NCBI GenBank assembly: GCA_035048495.1
Contig: CM068548.1
Location: 1,426,001-1,490,000, forward strand
DNA length: 64,000 nt
Direction of reading: 5' to 3'
Source: Euptelea pleiosperma
Lineage: Eukaryota; Streptophyta; Magnoliopsida; Ranunculales; Eupteleaceae
The notes under the pieces were generated by a model, which saw only the letters and a program-made list of their open reading frames with translations, had not been told where the DNA came from and ran no database searches. A program made the position numbers and the translations under genes. This document shows, one piece after another, positions 23,030 through 35,377 of the stretch; position 1 is the first letter of the stretch, and every line of letters begins with the position of its first letter.

Positions 23030-23776
23030 GAAAGTAGAGTTTTTTCGCGTCGTTGGTAACAAAAACCCTAATCTCAACACATTTGTAATTTTTATCCGAT
23101 TATCCTGCAAAATATGGAGATATTGTATAGGGATTCATGTCAGATGTCGATCCGCACTCGAGATTAGTCGGATTAGCGCAATAATGATCATAAAATGACG
23201 GGAAATTTGCAGAGAATGTAACTCAATCAACTTAATTCAACTTCATTCAATCGAACATGTCTCTTACAATGAAAGGCAAACCAAAATAACTAAATTATAA
23301 AGCATAAAAAAATAAAATAAACTAAAGAGAGAATTTTAGAAACTAGAGAGAGAAAATTATAAATGAGAGAGAAAGTAGGTAGAGAGAGAACCTCCTAAAA
23401 ACTAGAGAGAGAAACAAGAGATAGAGAGAGAGAAAATACCTTCATCACTTACCAGTTATTTGACTAAGGAGTTTGGCCATGGTGAGGGCAGCAATGAGAG
23501 GATCCGGCCAAGTGGTGGCTGTTGCTGGTTTGGCCAAGAAGGTGGAAGTGGCAGGAGAGGGAGGTAGATGCAGCGGTTCACCGAAGGAGATGATGGCTAG
23601 AGGCTGCTTGGTTGGGAAGGTGTTTTGGGTTGAGTTGAAGCTGTTGCAGGCTATTGTTTAGCCACAACTTGAGGGAGAGGATGTTCCATCCGGGTTGCAA
23701 GGCAGTGGACGGTGGAAACTAGGGAGAGATTGAGAGTGACGAGGGAAGGAGGAAGAGGACGGCTAGTTGGACGAGG
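23030..23776 (-). repeat. Minus-strand solo LTR, 3' arm (part 1 of 2)
   Basis: Read on the minus strand this is the end of a gypsy LTR. Positions 23030-23200 match, inverted, the end of the plus-strand LTR at 26150-26361 (for example GGATCGACATC, GGATAATCGGAT, CCAACGACGCG). It terminates TTTCA at 23030. Flanking TTGAT (23025-23029) recurs at 37136-37140 beyond the other arm. Together with 35378-37135 it forms one LTR of about 2.5 kb, split by the plus-strand element inserted at the G-run ending at 23781. No internal region adjoins it, so it is a solo LTR. Confidence 0.85.
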
Positions 23777-23781
23777 GGGGG

Positions 23782-26361
23782 TGATATTCGCTTAAAAGTG
23801 CATATTTTCCACTGTTATCTTCTAAGCGTTTTCACACTCTCCTACGTTAAAATGCTCTATTTATCTACTTTTCTACGTAAGAGTCTCTTTTGTTGCGTAG
23901 AACACACTTTTCTGGACGAAATGGTATATTTGCATGCATTAAACACATTTTCGGAAGTCTAGACATGAAGTCATTCTGATAGAGTCTCATTACGCGCTTC
24001 TTCTGTCGCATGAAACCCCGATGGGACAATTCTCGAGACTTGCAAGCCCACATCGATCAGGAAAGCCCATCATCAAAGCTTAAAGAGCCCACATGCTATG
24101 ACTAGAAGATATGGGCTGAATAAGAGGACCAAAAAGCCGGCCCAAAGAACGAAGAGAGTAGGAGAGCCAATGACCAAAAGACGGACCAAAGCGTTTAAAG
24201 CCACTTGAGTTAGCAAGGAATGATAATTTACTCTACTGGAGAAGCGTGAGGATGGTCACAGTGAAGACCAGGGTTCCAAACCCTCTGCCAATACTTTTAT
24301 CTCCATTTTCTGATACTTTCTCTCTCATCTCTCCTTATTCTCTATCTCTTTCTTCATCTCTCGGTCCTCAAATCTACTGACCTAACCCCAGAACTCCTGC
24401 CCATCGGCTCTATCTCATCTCCCTTAGCTTTCTGACCGTTGGATCTTCCATCGGACCGTTGGATCTTCAATCGGACCGTTGGATCTCTCTAGATCCGTTG
24501 ATCTACCAATCTGGGTCCCAATCAAGTCACCATCCATCCGATCGCCATTAGACTGTCTGTCACATCATCTTGTGAGACGATGGACATCATCAATCCATGT
24601 GGGCCAGTAGCCGGGCCCATCATCATCGACCCGCTGTCCGACCAGTTAGTGGACCTCGTGAATTTCAAAATAATGTTAATTAAATTTTAAAAAATGGGGG
24701 GTCCACTAAATGGGGACATTCCCCAAAGAAAAGTAGCATTTTACTTAAAATATATATATATATATTTTTATTTCAAAAATTCCCTAATTTCCATTAATGG
24801 AAACTAGGGAGCTTTAAAAGGGGAAGGAGAAGGGTTCTTTGGAACCCTAATCCCCCTCCTTTCTGCTCCTTTCCTTCTCCCAAAATGCCCCCGACATTTT
24901 TTCTCCTTCTTCTCTCTTCTTCTTCTTCTTCTTCTTCTTCTTCTTCTTCTTCATTCCGGCCGGAGTTGCTGAACTCCGGCCGCCTCCTTCTTCTCTTCTT
25001 CTTCTGCTGTCTCCTTCTTCTTCCCTTCCATCGGAGTTGCAGGCAGCAACTCAGGCCACCTCTGCTCGTGTTGCTTGCTGCTGCTTCACCTTCCTCCTCG
25101 CAGCAACCTCTCCACGTTGCAAACCTGCAACGTCCTCTCCCTTGAGGACCAGCAAGATGCAGCGCCATTAGCACCGCCTCCCTCTTGGCCGTGGTCTCCT
25201 CTTTCACATCCCTGCACCCAGCAACTCTCCCTTCTCCTCCTCTTCTTCTTTCTCTTCTTTTCTTCTTCTCCTTCTCCATCTCTCGCCGGAGTTGCGGGCA
25301 GCAACTCCGGCCGCCTTCTCCTTGTTCTCCTTCTTTTCTTTCGCTTCCTTCGGCCCTTGTTCCTCGACCTGCTGCTCCGCCAGCCGGCAACCTGACCCTC
25401 TCTATAGGTGTGTGCCTCTCCATAGAGGGTGCTGGAGTTGCCACCTGCAACTCCGGCGACCTCCATTGACGCTGGCGCAACCAACACTCCACCTCTCCAG
25501 CCACTCTCCTCTCTAACGCCCTCATCCGTTTGCTGGTTGCCGCCTACAACAGCCCCCCCAAACGTGCAGCAGCACCATTGCTGCATAGCAACACCGTGAA
25601 AATGGTCTGAACTTGCAACCTTGCAAGTTGCATCTCGAACTCCGATAAGAACACTCCGGCCAACAACCTGTGCTCCTCCTCGTTCTCCATCAGGCGCTGG
25701 TACTGTGCTCTACAGCAACCTCCAATCTACAAGGTGTCCCTACACCTGCAAGCATACGGCTAGCAATCATCGAATTCAATCCACCAACGACCTTGTCCCT
25801 ACTTGTTTCCACCAAGGTTTCAGCAACCCACTTCACCACCATTCGCATCTCCATCAAGATCGTCCATTCCTCCCCATGCCAAGGTGAGATCAAACGGTGA
25901 GCTTTTATTTCTAGGATATTCTCTCTCTTTAGTCTCTCTCTAGATCTCTTTCACTCCCTTTCTCTCTCTAGAATAATGCTTTCTTTCTCTCTATTAGATT
26001 AGTCTTTCATTCAAGCAATGTCAGCAACTTTTATTTCAAATAATAAAATAGTTATTTTTTTGGGCAATTTGTTATTGTTGATCATTCTATATGCTTTTTG
26101 ATAAATTCTCTCTCTAAGAAAATAGATTTTTAAATCTCGTGATCATCACTCTCACCCCTCCATCCTTTATTTTTATCATTTTCTGTGGAAAAATTCGTCA
26201 TTTTATGTTCTTGTCTGCGCTACTAATCCCGAGTGTGGATCGACATCCGAAACTTCCCACTGTGCAAGAATTCTAAATTTTGCAGGATAATCGGATCAAA
26301 TTACAAATCTTGTTGATTCTAGGGTTTCCGTAACCAACGACGCGGAAAAACCCTACTTTCA
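23782..26361 (+). repeat. 5' LTR of Athila-like gypsy element
   Basis: It starts TGATATTCGCTTAAAAGTGC after a G-run and ends CTACTTTCA just before an Asp-tRNA primer site. Length is about 2.58 kb. It contains a TTTAAAAG-type TATA candidate near 24812, TTC microsatellite (24905-24952), and repeated ACTCCGGC/GGAGTTGC blocks. Its first 1.8 kb is present in inverted orientation at 35378-37135. The last 231 bp matches 35141-35371 with four differences. All long reading frames inside (24794-25887) are low-complexity shadows. Confidence 0.85.
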
Positions 26362-26363
26362 AA

Positions 26364-26376
26364 TGGTGCCGCTGCC
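26364..26376 (+). other. Primer-binding site, Asp-tRNA type
   Basis: TGGTGCCGCTGCC closely resembles the TGGCGCCGTTGCC primer site used by Athila-group elements (complement of Asp tRNA). It lies two bases after the LTR end. Confidence 0.75.
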
Positions 26377-28105
26377 GCTCGGGTGTACGGGAGTGCGAAA
26401 AAGGACGTAAAGACAGAATTGGAAAGTTGCTAAATCGGAAAGCTGCTCAATTTGGCCAGCCTGACCTTTTCGGGAAACTTTCTATTTTTGGTTTTTAGTA
26501 ATTTTTAGTAGTTTTTAAATTACTATTTTTAATGCCTCGGAAGGCCGAGTGCAATTTGTAATAATTTAGGAATTTTATTGCGTTCCATATAATTGCTAGA
26601 TCTTGTTCTAGGGTTTTTTAGAAACCCTAGATTAAGTGAAAAATACCAAAAAAATTCAAAAATCAAAATTAAAAAAAAATTAGGGTTTTATATTCTGTAG
26701 ATTTTTAGAAATCACCAATCAAGGATTTGCGATTTTTGGAAAGATTTCAAAATCTTGAAACTCTGCTTAATTAGGGTTTCCCCTCTTAAAAGTTTCCTCT
26801 TTAGAAGAATTTCTATCTTTAGAAATCTTTCAAATTTGGAAAAGTCTGCAAAAGGAAACACCCCAAATCTAGCAGAATTTCAATTTTGGAAAATTTCTCA
26901 AAATTGTAAGGGATCTCGTAATCAAATCTTTCTTAGAAGATCTCCACAGTTCGGGAAACTTTCCAATCTAGGTATTTTCCAATCTGGGAATTCCTAAATT
27001 TTAACCCATTTCGAACTTGGAAATTAATTCAAAAACTTGCCTAAATCCAGTACTTGTTCTGTGAACCCTAAAAAGGCAAGGATCTTCCAAATAGAATCCC
27101 ACATACCTAGACCGTGCGATCTAACTGTTTCTGTAGGAACACGATCCAGTGTGGGTAGGGAGCGAAAGCTCAAAGAGGTGGAGTCGGCCCCAAGCCCATT
27201 AGGATACCCCTCCCTAACCCACGGAGGAGACCCTGTGGCGTGGCCCACGGGAGGTAAGTCCCTATCCTCGCCTTGAGTGCGATACGGTGTTATTGGGTGA
27301 ATCATTGCCGCTTGTCTATTTGCGTTCGCATCCATATTCTTCGACTTGCGTGGTGTGGCCGTTAATCAATCACCTCTAAGAGAGCAAACCCAGCTCCAAA
27401 ATTGAAACTGGTGGGATTTCATCACCCACCTCATCACTCCAGCTGAAATTGATCCTCAGGATCCATCTATAATAAAAAGAATCAAGAAGTAGAGCCAATT
27501 AGCCCGGTGTTCGAGAAAAAATCCACACAAAGCAAACCCGCTTAACATCCAATCGAAATAAGACCACGAGCGCGGGTCCCTGTTGTCTAACACACCCATA
27601 AGTCCCTGCTACTCAAGTACACTGAGCTCGAAGTGGCATCTTGGACTATTCGGCGGTTAGTTGCGTGTGGACTAGGAACACGCATTAACCCTAGCTTAAC
27701 CCGAGGGAACACTCTTCTTATCCACTTGACCAATCCGGTTAGTCTGGGACATACTTAAGTCAGCCATTGTGCCGCACGTCTGTCTAGGCTTCGGATTGCC
27801 TTGTTGTTAACTAGAGTTAGTACTAAAGGATTCGCTCTGAAGAGTGTAGCCTGGTGAGAACCTCTGAGTGCAAAACAGTTAGTCCGGCGGTTAAAAGATA
27901 AACCAGTGGTCCGCCCACTGTCATAATCTACTCTAGCCCCAAAACTAACAAAGATAATTCCTAAAATATATCCTGATTGCTTTGAATAGGATTATCTGTG
28001 CTTGGTGTGCATCATTTAGGATAGTGTTCTTCTCTGGCAACTTTTTGCCAAGTATAGAACTTGCCTCATCAGCGTATGCCCGTTTGAACTCGTCCGAACA
28101 AGCGC
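26377..28105 (+). other. Untranslated leader of the gypsy element
   Basis: The stretch between the primer site and gag is long, as in Athila-type elements. Short frames here show no recognisable domain. Near 26700-26990 the text AGGATTT/TTTGGAAA recurs in a loose repetitive pattern. Confidence 0.55.
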
Positions 28106-31100
28106 TTGATTCGATCTGAGAATCACGTACCTATAGTGGATCCTCTACTGAATTCTTCCCCATCTCTTTCCCCACCCGCCTCCCCCAGTACTACTACCTT
28201 TGTAGTCATGGCAGTCGAACAACCTCTTATCGAGATGTTCGCCCCTATCTCTGCTAATCCGCCCACTTGCATTATTCTCCCACCTACTACGGCGTTACAG
28301 TTTGAGATTAGGCTGCAGACGATCCAAATGCTGCCAACCTTTCGTGGTCTCCCAAGAGAAGACCCATATTCCCATATTAGAGAATTTCAACATGTCATCC
28401 TACTTTTCAAGAATCAGAACCTCGATGATGACAATGTGCGTCTGCGAGTTTTCCCATTCTCGCTCAAAGACCGAGCCTCAGATTGGCTCTATTCCTTACC
28501 CGCTGATTCAATCAGCAGTTGGAAAGAGTTGGTGGGCAAATTCATGTCTAAATTCTACCCCATGACTCGGACCAACCAAATGAAGCAACTCATCCAGGAC
28601 TTTCGACAGAAGTCCGATGAGAAATTTTTTGAAGCGTGGGATAGATTCCAAGACTACCTGACTAAGTGCCCCCACTATAGCATCGACAAGGGCAATCTTG
28701 TCCATGTCTTCTACAAGGGACTTACTGATGAGTCCCGGACCATGATAGAGTCAATGTGCCAAGGAAAATTCCTACACCAAACTCCGACCGATGCATACAA
28801 ATTCTTGGGAGAGTTAGGAGAAAACTCTCAACATTGGACGACTGACTCAGAGTTTAGTCGAACCACTTCGGTCCAAAGGACAACCAAGGGACATGATGCT
28901 ACAGCTGATACTGAGCTTCGATCTGTCATTCAAGAGTTGACCAAGTCAGTCTCAGCACTGGCTGTGTCCGTACAAAAGCCTACTCAACAATCCACCCCAG
29001 TTATGCATGTGGGACACGAGAGCCCTATGGAATCCTGCACCCTCTGTCTGCAACCCTCCCATACTACTGAGCATTGTCCTTTGAATGAAGGATGGTCTAA
29101 TTCTCTTCAGGAAGAAGTTTGTGCTTTCAGCACATACAAACCACCCACTCAGAACTCGTATAGTCAATCTTATCATCCGGACACAAGAAACCACCCTAAC
29201 TTCTCTTGGAGGCCTCAGTCTACTCAACCACAAGCTCAACCTCCACGTCAACCTCAGGGCAGGCATCCCCCTGGGTTCAATCAACCCACTAGGCAATTCA
29301 ATCAGGGTTAGTACCAGCAGAGTCAGTACCCATCTACTCAAAACCAGCAGTTCCAACAGGGTCAATACTCTGGACAACCGAGCACATTTCAGAATCAGCA
29401 AAGAGTCCCACAGACCTTTCAGAACCAACCGATTGTCCCAACTAATTCTCCAGCCTATAACTATACTGCCCCGATGAGCTCGAGTCGCGAATTGGTGCCT
29501 CAGCTCCCATTAGCTGCCCCCCAACAGTCGGTCTCCAAACCTGGTATTGAGGACCTTCTAGCTTAACTCATTACTCAATCTATGCAACGCCTAGAGCAAC
29601 AGCAATCCATGCTTCGTCTAGAGCAACGTCTAGGTAACTTAGAAGCTGAGAAAGCTAAGGGGATCTTTCCTAGCCAACCCATTGCCAACCCTAAAGGAAA
29701 TGCCAAAGGGGCAGTATATGAGATCGGATCCCAATCTCAAAGCCAGAATGAGAACTATCAAGAGGAGGTGCAAGCTGTAACCACCCTACGATCTGGAAAA
29801 ACTGTGGACATGGGAGTCCAACCACCGCCGGTGCCATCTCCAGCACCCATCACTCGTACAGAGGAAACTAGTACCAATCTTACCTCTGCTTCTTCTACCT
29901 CTGCACCAACATCAGATATCCCTGTGCAAAAATCGAAGGCTAAAGATAAATCCATTTGTCAAGTAAAGCCTCCCTTCCCAGACAGACTTGTCCAAGATAA
30001 GCGGGATCAGCAATTCTTTGAGATCTTAGATGTCTTTAAAGACGTCCAGATTAATATCCCATTCCTTTCTGTTATCAAGCAAATCCCCTCCTATGCCAAA
30101 TTCCTCAAGGACTTGTGCACAGTCAAGCGGAGTACGCATGTACCCAAAGCTGCCTTCTTGGCCGAAAAAGCTACCGCGTTCATTCAACGCAATAGTGTGA
30201 TCAAATACAAGGATCCAGGTAGCCCAACTGTCTAATGTGAAATTGGAGACAACTTTAGTTGCACTGCTTTGCTAGATTTAGGGGCTAGCGTTAACCTCAT
30301 ACCATTCTCGGTATATCAGCAGTTAGGACTGTAAGATATGAAGCCTACCAATGTCACCCTGAAATTGGCTGATCAGTCCATCAAGATTCCAAGAGGAATC
30401 ATTGAAGATGTCCTAATAAAAGTCGCTGACTTTTATTATCCTGTGGACTTTATCATTCTCGACACCGAGCCATGTCAGGATAACCGCATTCCGGTCATCT
30501 TAGGCGGTCCTTTCCTTGCCACTGCTAATGCACACATCGGGTGCCGGGACGGAAACATGTCCATTGCTTTCGAAAACCTCAAAGCTGAGGTCAATATCTT
30601 TCGTCTAATGCAACAAGACGCCGATCGCGATGTGGCCAATGAAATGTGTGCCGTTGAGAGTCTAATCCCGGACTCCACCGAAGATATTCTTAAACAGTGT
30701 TTAGCACACTTTGGGGCTGACTTTGCAACAGAGTCAGCTATTTCTGATCTCAATGATCTTTTGGAGACTGCTCCACTGCTAGAGATCCCCGCTCCACTCA
30801 TCGAGTTCGAGCCTCTGATAACCATGGCCAGAGAACCCATCATTCCTTTACCTACTGAAGTCAAACCTCTTCAATCCGTGTCTTCTGTGACACCTACTTT
30901 AACTCCATCTGCTCCAACATTGGAGCTCAAGCAACTTCCAACAGATCTTTCCTATGCCTATCTTGGTTCCAAGGAAACCTATCCTGTCATTATTGCTTCC
31001 GCTTTGTCTGAGAGTGAATGTAAGAAACTTCTCGAGCTGCTCAACGAGCACAAATCTGCGATAGGTTGGACTATAGATGATATTCGTGGCATAGACCCCT

Positions 31101-33826
31101 CGGTGTGCCAACATCACATCTATCTCGAGGATGAATCCAAAACCTCTCGAGAACACCAGAGGAGGTTGAACCCCGTCTTGAAGGATGTAGTCCGGGACGA
31201 GGTCCTTAAACTGTTAGATGCGGGTATCATTTACCCCATCTCCGATAGCAAATGGGTGAGTCCTATTCATGTCGTCCCTAAAAAAGTAGGATTCACAGTT
31301 GTGGAAAATGAGAACAAGGAAATGGTCACCCAGTGCCTGAAGAAAGGGTGGAGAGTCTGCATCGATTACCGACGACTCAACACCAACACTAGGAAGGACC
31401 ATTTTCCTTTACCCTTCATAGACCAGATGTTGGAGAGACTAGCAGGTCACTCTTATTACTGCTTCCTTGATGGTTACTCAGGGTATAATCAAATACCCAT
31501 CGCCCCTGAGGATCACGAGAAGACAACTTTCACCTGTCCCTTTGGCACTTTTGCCCACAAGCGCATGCCCTTTGGCCTCTGCAATGCACCCGCGACCTTT
31601 CAAAGGTGTATGATGAGCATATTCTCTGACATGGTGGAAAAATTCCTCGAATTCTTTATGGACGACTTCTCAGTCTTTGGGTCATCCTTTGATGACTGTC
31701 TGAACCATCTAGGGCTTGTACTTCAACGCTGTCAGGACAAGCAACTTGTCCTCAATTGGGAGAAATGCCACTTCATGGTGACGAAGGGCATTGTTCTGGG
31801 ACATGTCATTTCCCATCAGGGCATTGAGGTCGACAAAGCTAAAATCGATATCATCTCGACCTTGTCTACTCCTAAGTCTATGCGTGACATCCGGTCCTTT
31901 TTGAGACACGGAGGATTCTATAAGCGATTCATCAAGGACTTCTCTCAAATCGCTCGACCTCTGTCCCATCTTCTGGCTAAAGATAGTCCTTTCGACTTTA
32001 ATGCTGACTGTGTCAAGGCATTTGAGCGTCTCAAATCTGAGCTCACTACTACGCCCATTATCCGTCCCCCGGACTGGACTCTACCTTTCGAGGTAATGTG
32101 CGATGCTTCTGACTACACCTTAGGAGCCGTTCTAGGGCAGAGAGTGGACAAAAGGTCTAACGTGATCTACGACGCAAGCAAAACTCTTAACTCTGCCCAA
32201 ATGAATTACTCCACCACTGAGAAAGAACTCCTCGCGGTAGTCTTCGCCCTTGATAAATTCCGTCAGTACCTCTTAGCCACTAAGGTGGTCGTGTACACTG
32301 ATCATGCAGCCTTTCGTTATCTCATGTCGAAAAAGGAAACCAAGCCTCGATTAATTCGATGGATTCTCTTACTGCAAGAATTCGACCTCGAGATTAAGGA
32401 TAAGAAAGGAACTGAGAATATAGTGGCTGATCACTTGTCTAGGCTAACTTTAGAGTCATCTTTCGACACCCAGCCCATCCCTGAGACCTTTCCAGATGAA
32501 CAACTATTCGCTATCTCCATTCATCCATGGTATGCTGACATTGTCAACTACCTTGTCACCGAAGAAATGCCTTCACACTGGTCAAAACAGGACAAAAGTC
32601 AATTCCTAGCAAGAGTTAAGTACTACTCTTGGGATGACCCTTATTTGTATAAATATTGTCCTGACCAGATCATTCGTCTCTGTATCCCTGAATCGGATCA
32701 ACTCAATATCTTGTCCTCCTGTCATGACCAACCTTGTGGTGGTCATTTCAGCACTAAGAAGACTGCAGAAAAAGTTCTGCAATGCGGATTCTACTGGCCC
32801 ACATTATTTAAAGATGCCCACATCTACATCAAAACTTGTCCTAATTACCAGCATCTAGGCCGCATCTCCCAGAGGAACATGCTGCCCCTAACTCCCATCC
32901 AGGTAGATGAAATATTTGACATTTGGGGCATCGACTTCATGGGCCCCTTTCCCGTTTCCTATGGTTTTGAGTACATTTTCCTTGCGGTAGACTATGTATC
33001 CAAATGGATAGAAGCCATTCCCACCAAGACCAATGACCACAAAGTGGTGGACAAATTCCTAAAGGAGTTCATCTTCGCCCGATTCGGTGCCCCTAAGGCC
33101 ATCATTAGTGATGGGGGCACCCATTTCTGCAATAGGATATTCGAGAAATTAATGAAAAAGTATGGGGTAACACACAAGGTTGCCCTAGCTTATCATCCGC
33201 AGACTAGTAGTCAAGTAGAGGTCTCTAATCGTCAGATCAAGCAGATCTTGGAGAAGACAGTCAATACCACACGTAAAGACTGGTCTTCTCGTCTCACTGA
33301 TGCGTTATGGGCATGCAGAACCGCCTACAAAACCCCACTCAATATGTCTCCATATCGTCTCGTCTTTGGAAAACCCTGTCATCTACCGGTAGAGATTGAA
33401 CATCGTGCCCTGTGGGCCATTAAGAAGCTCAACTTCGACCTCGACTCTGCAGGGGAGGAGCGAAAACTTCAACTGAATGAATTAGAAGAAATTAGAAATG
33501 ATGCCTACAACTTGTCCAAGAATTACAAAACAAAGATGAAGTGGATACATGACAAGAGCATCCTCAGGAAAGAGTTCCATCCAGGATAAAAGGTCCTTCT
33601 TTATAATTTCCATCTTCATCTCTTCCCTGGGAAATTGAAATCTAGGTGGACCGGTCCTTATACGGTCACAGCAGTCACACCCTTTGGGGCAATCACTATT
33701 GAGGATCCCAAGGATCACTCCTCTTTTCAGGTCAATGGGCGGCGTCTAAAATAGTTCCATGAACTTGACGAATTGTTCATTCAGACTGTTGAGATCGATC
33801 TCATCGATCTTGTCTATGTCGACTGA
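28106..33826 (+). pseudogene. Athila-like gypsy gag-pol polyprotein, single frame with six stops
   Basis: One reading frame of 5.7 kb encodes gag, protease, RT, RNase H and integrase without any frameshift. Gag is at 28106-29311 (retrotransposon gag domain, LPTFRGLPREDPYSHIREFQ), with a Q-rich tail to 30235. Protease has LLDLGASVNLIPFSVY (about 30270). RT has [13 protein letters not shown] and FMDDFSVFG (about 31657), where YMDD is usual. RNase H has [15 protein letters not shown] (about 32100). The integrase zinc finger is at about 32723-32850, with the last Cys replaced in TCPNYQ. The integrase core has [22 protein letters not shown] and [10 protein letters not shown], so the acidic triad is retained. 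In-frame stops lie near 29309, 29563, 30233, 30332, 33587 and 33750. The start ATG is the first in the frame and was not tested. The element is coding-dead but young-looking. Confidence 0.9.
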
Positions 33827-35140
33827 TGATCCACTCAGTCTCCTGTGCTCCAACTCGGTTGGGGGTGCTTGTCACCCCCGTCATGTCTGGCTGAAGACGT
33901 AAAACTTAGCACTTTCGGAAAGGCAATTCCGGTATTCCTAGAGTACATGAGTTTCATGCATTTGTTATTATTGTTATATCTTTGGAAATACAGGTACATT
34001 CATTCTTCCGATCATCAGGTACCATACACTGTCGAGTTTCTGCCTACTTGGTAACATCCTTCCTGAATCTTTGCATCATCATCACTGATTTTTCATCATT
34101 TTATGTCCCGGTCATGAGCACCGAGGACGGTGCTGTATTGTGGTTGGGGGTGGATATTTACCAAAACTCATGTCTTCATTTTGATAAAAAAAAAAAAAAA
34201 TTTGTTTTTGGGGTGATTTCCGATGTTCTCCAAAAGTTTTCTAGAATTTCAAAAATGTGTCCAATACCCTGACTTTGATTAGCTGAAAACCTCCGTTAAG
34301 TCAGTATTAAGGATATCAATTTTTATTTAAGGTTAGCTTTGAGTCAAGTCAAGCATGGCTACAGTAGTTTTGAAAACTTAGAAATACTCAGATTCGGCAC
34401 AATTGTACACTATCAACATCAGAGTCATCCTAAGTTTGGAAATTCTAGAGATCCTGTGAGAAGAATTGTGGAGACCTAACCCTGTGAGCTTTCGAGCCTT
34501 TAATCATTTCAGAGGGTTATACAACAAATCTGAGTCACTAGATGACTCAATATTCTTCATGCCCGCAATATTCGTTGAGAGATCTCATTATCTTTTGCTT
34601 CGATCATAAAACTCGGAACGACATCAAAATTGGATTACTACAACAGAACCTTCTCTGTATCCAGTCAAGACAGTATACATGATAGTGCAAGCCCTAGAAA
34701 ATGATTTAGGCCATTTTTTCTGAACCATTCAGCCTTTTTACTCACCTGAATTATACTTCACTAGAAACCTTTTGAACCTTTCTATAAAAGCCTTTTCTTT
34801 GCAAGCCCATTAACCAAAAACCCAGTTCAGCTACGAAGTGTTACTAGCTACCCTACTTTTGAGAAGGATAAAGAATAACTGATATGGGTGTACCGTAAAA
34901 AGAAAAGTAAAGAAGAAAAATCAAAAGGAAAAGAAAGTGGTTCAAGCTGAAAACAAAATATGGAAAGAAAGTATGAAAAAGAGCTGAAAAGAAATTGAGC
35001 AGTCTCAGAAATATCAAGAAAAAGAGAAAAATACAAAAAAAGGAAAAAGAACCAAATAATGGTGTTACGCCACAAGAAAATGGCAATATCCTCTCAAGAT
35101 CTTTGAAATCCTGTATCCCTTTATCTCTCTATACTTGACC
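33827..35140 (+). other. 3' internal region of gypsy element
   Basis: No env-like or other protein was recognised. GGTTGGGGGTG occurs twice (about 33857 and 34141), a pattern seen in the 3' part of Athila/Tat-group elements. An A/G-rich purine stretch covers about 34890-35060. A polypurine tract adjoining a complete 3' LTR is not seen because most of that LTR is deleted. Confidence 0.5.
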
Positions 35141-35371
35141 TAAATCTCGTGATCATCACTCTCACCCCTCCATCCTTTATTTTTATCATTTTTTGTGGAA
35201 AAATTCATCATTTTATGTTCTTGTCTGCGCTACTAATCCCGAGTGTGGATCGACATCCGAAACTTCCCACTGTGCAAGAATTCTAAATTTTGTAGGATAA
35301 TCGGATCAAATTACAAATCTTGTTGATTCTAGGATTTCCGTAACCAACGACGCGGAAAAACCCTACTTTCA
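35141..35371 (+). repeat. Truncated 3' LTR remnant (last 231 bp)
   Basis: It matches 26131-26361 of the 5' LTR with no gaps and four substitutions. All four read C or G in the 5' copy and T or A in the 3' copy. It ends TTTCA followed by AGGGGG, matching the G-run before the 5' LTR. The first 2.35 kb of this LTR is missing, so the element lost the polypurine tract and 3' LTR start by deletion. Confidence 0.9.
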
Positions 35372-35377
35372 AGGGGG

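Noticed and set aside
24794..25900. Several long overlapping frames (up to 243 residues) on both strands
   Set aside because: They are R/E/G- or S/L/P-rich translations of TTC microsatellite and GC-rich LTR sequence, with no domain, and lie inside the gypsy 5' LTR.
26142..26361. A short 220-bp LTR (TG...CA) shared by both ends of the gypsy element
   Set aside because: Identity with the 3' copy begins upstream of that TG (at 26131), and the true 5' LTR start is supported by the G-run and by the inverted relative.
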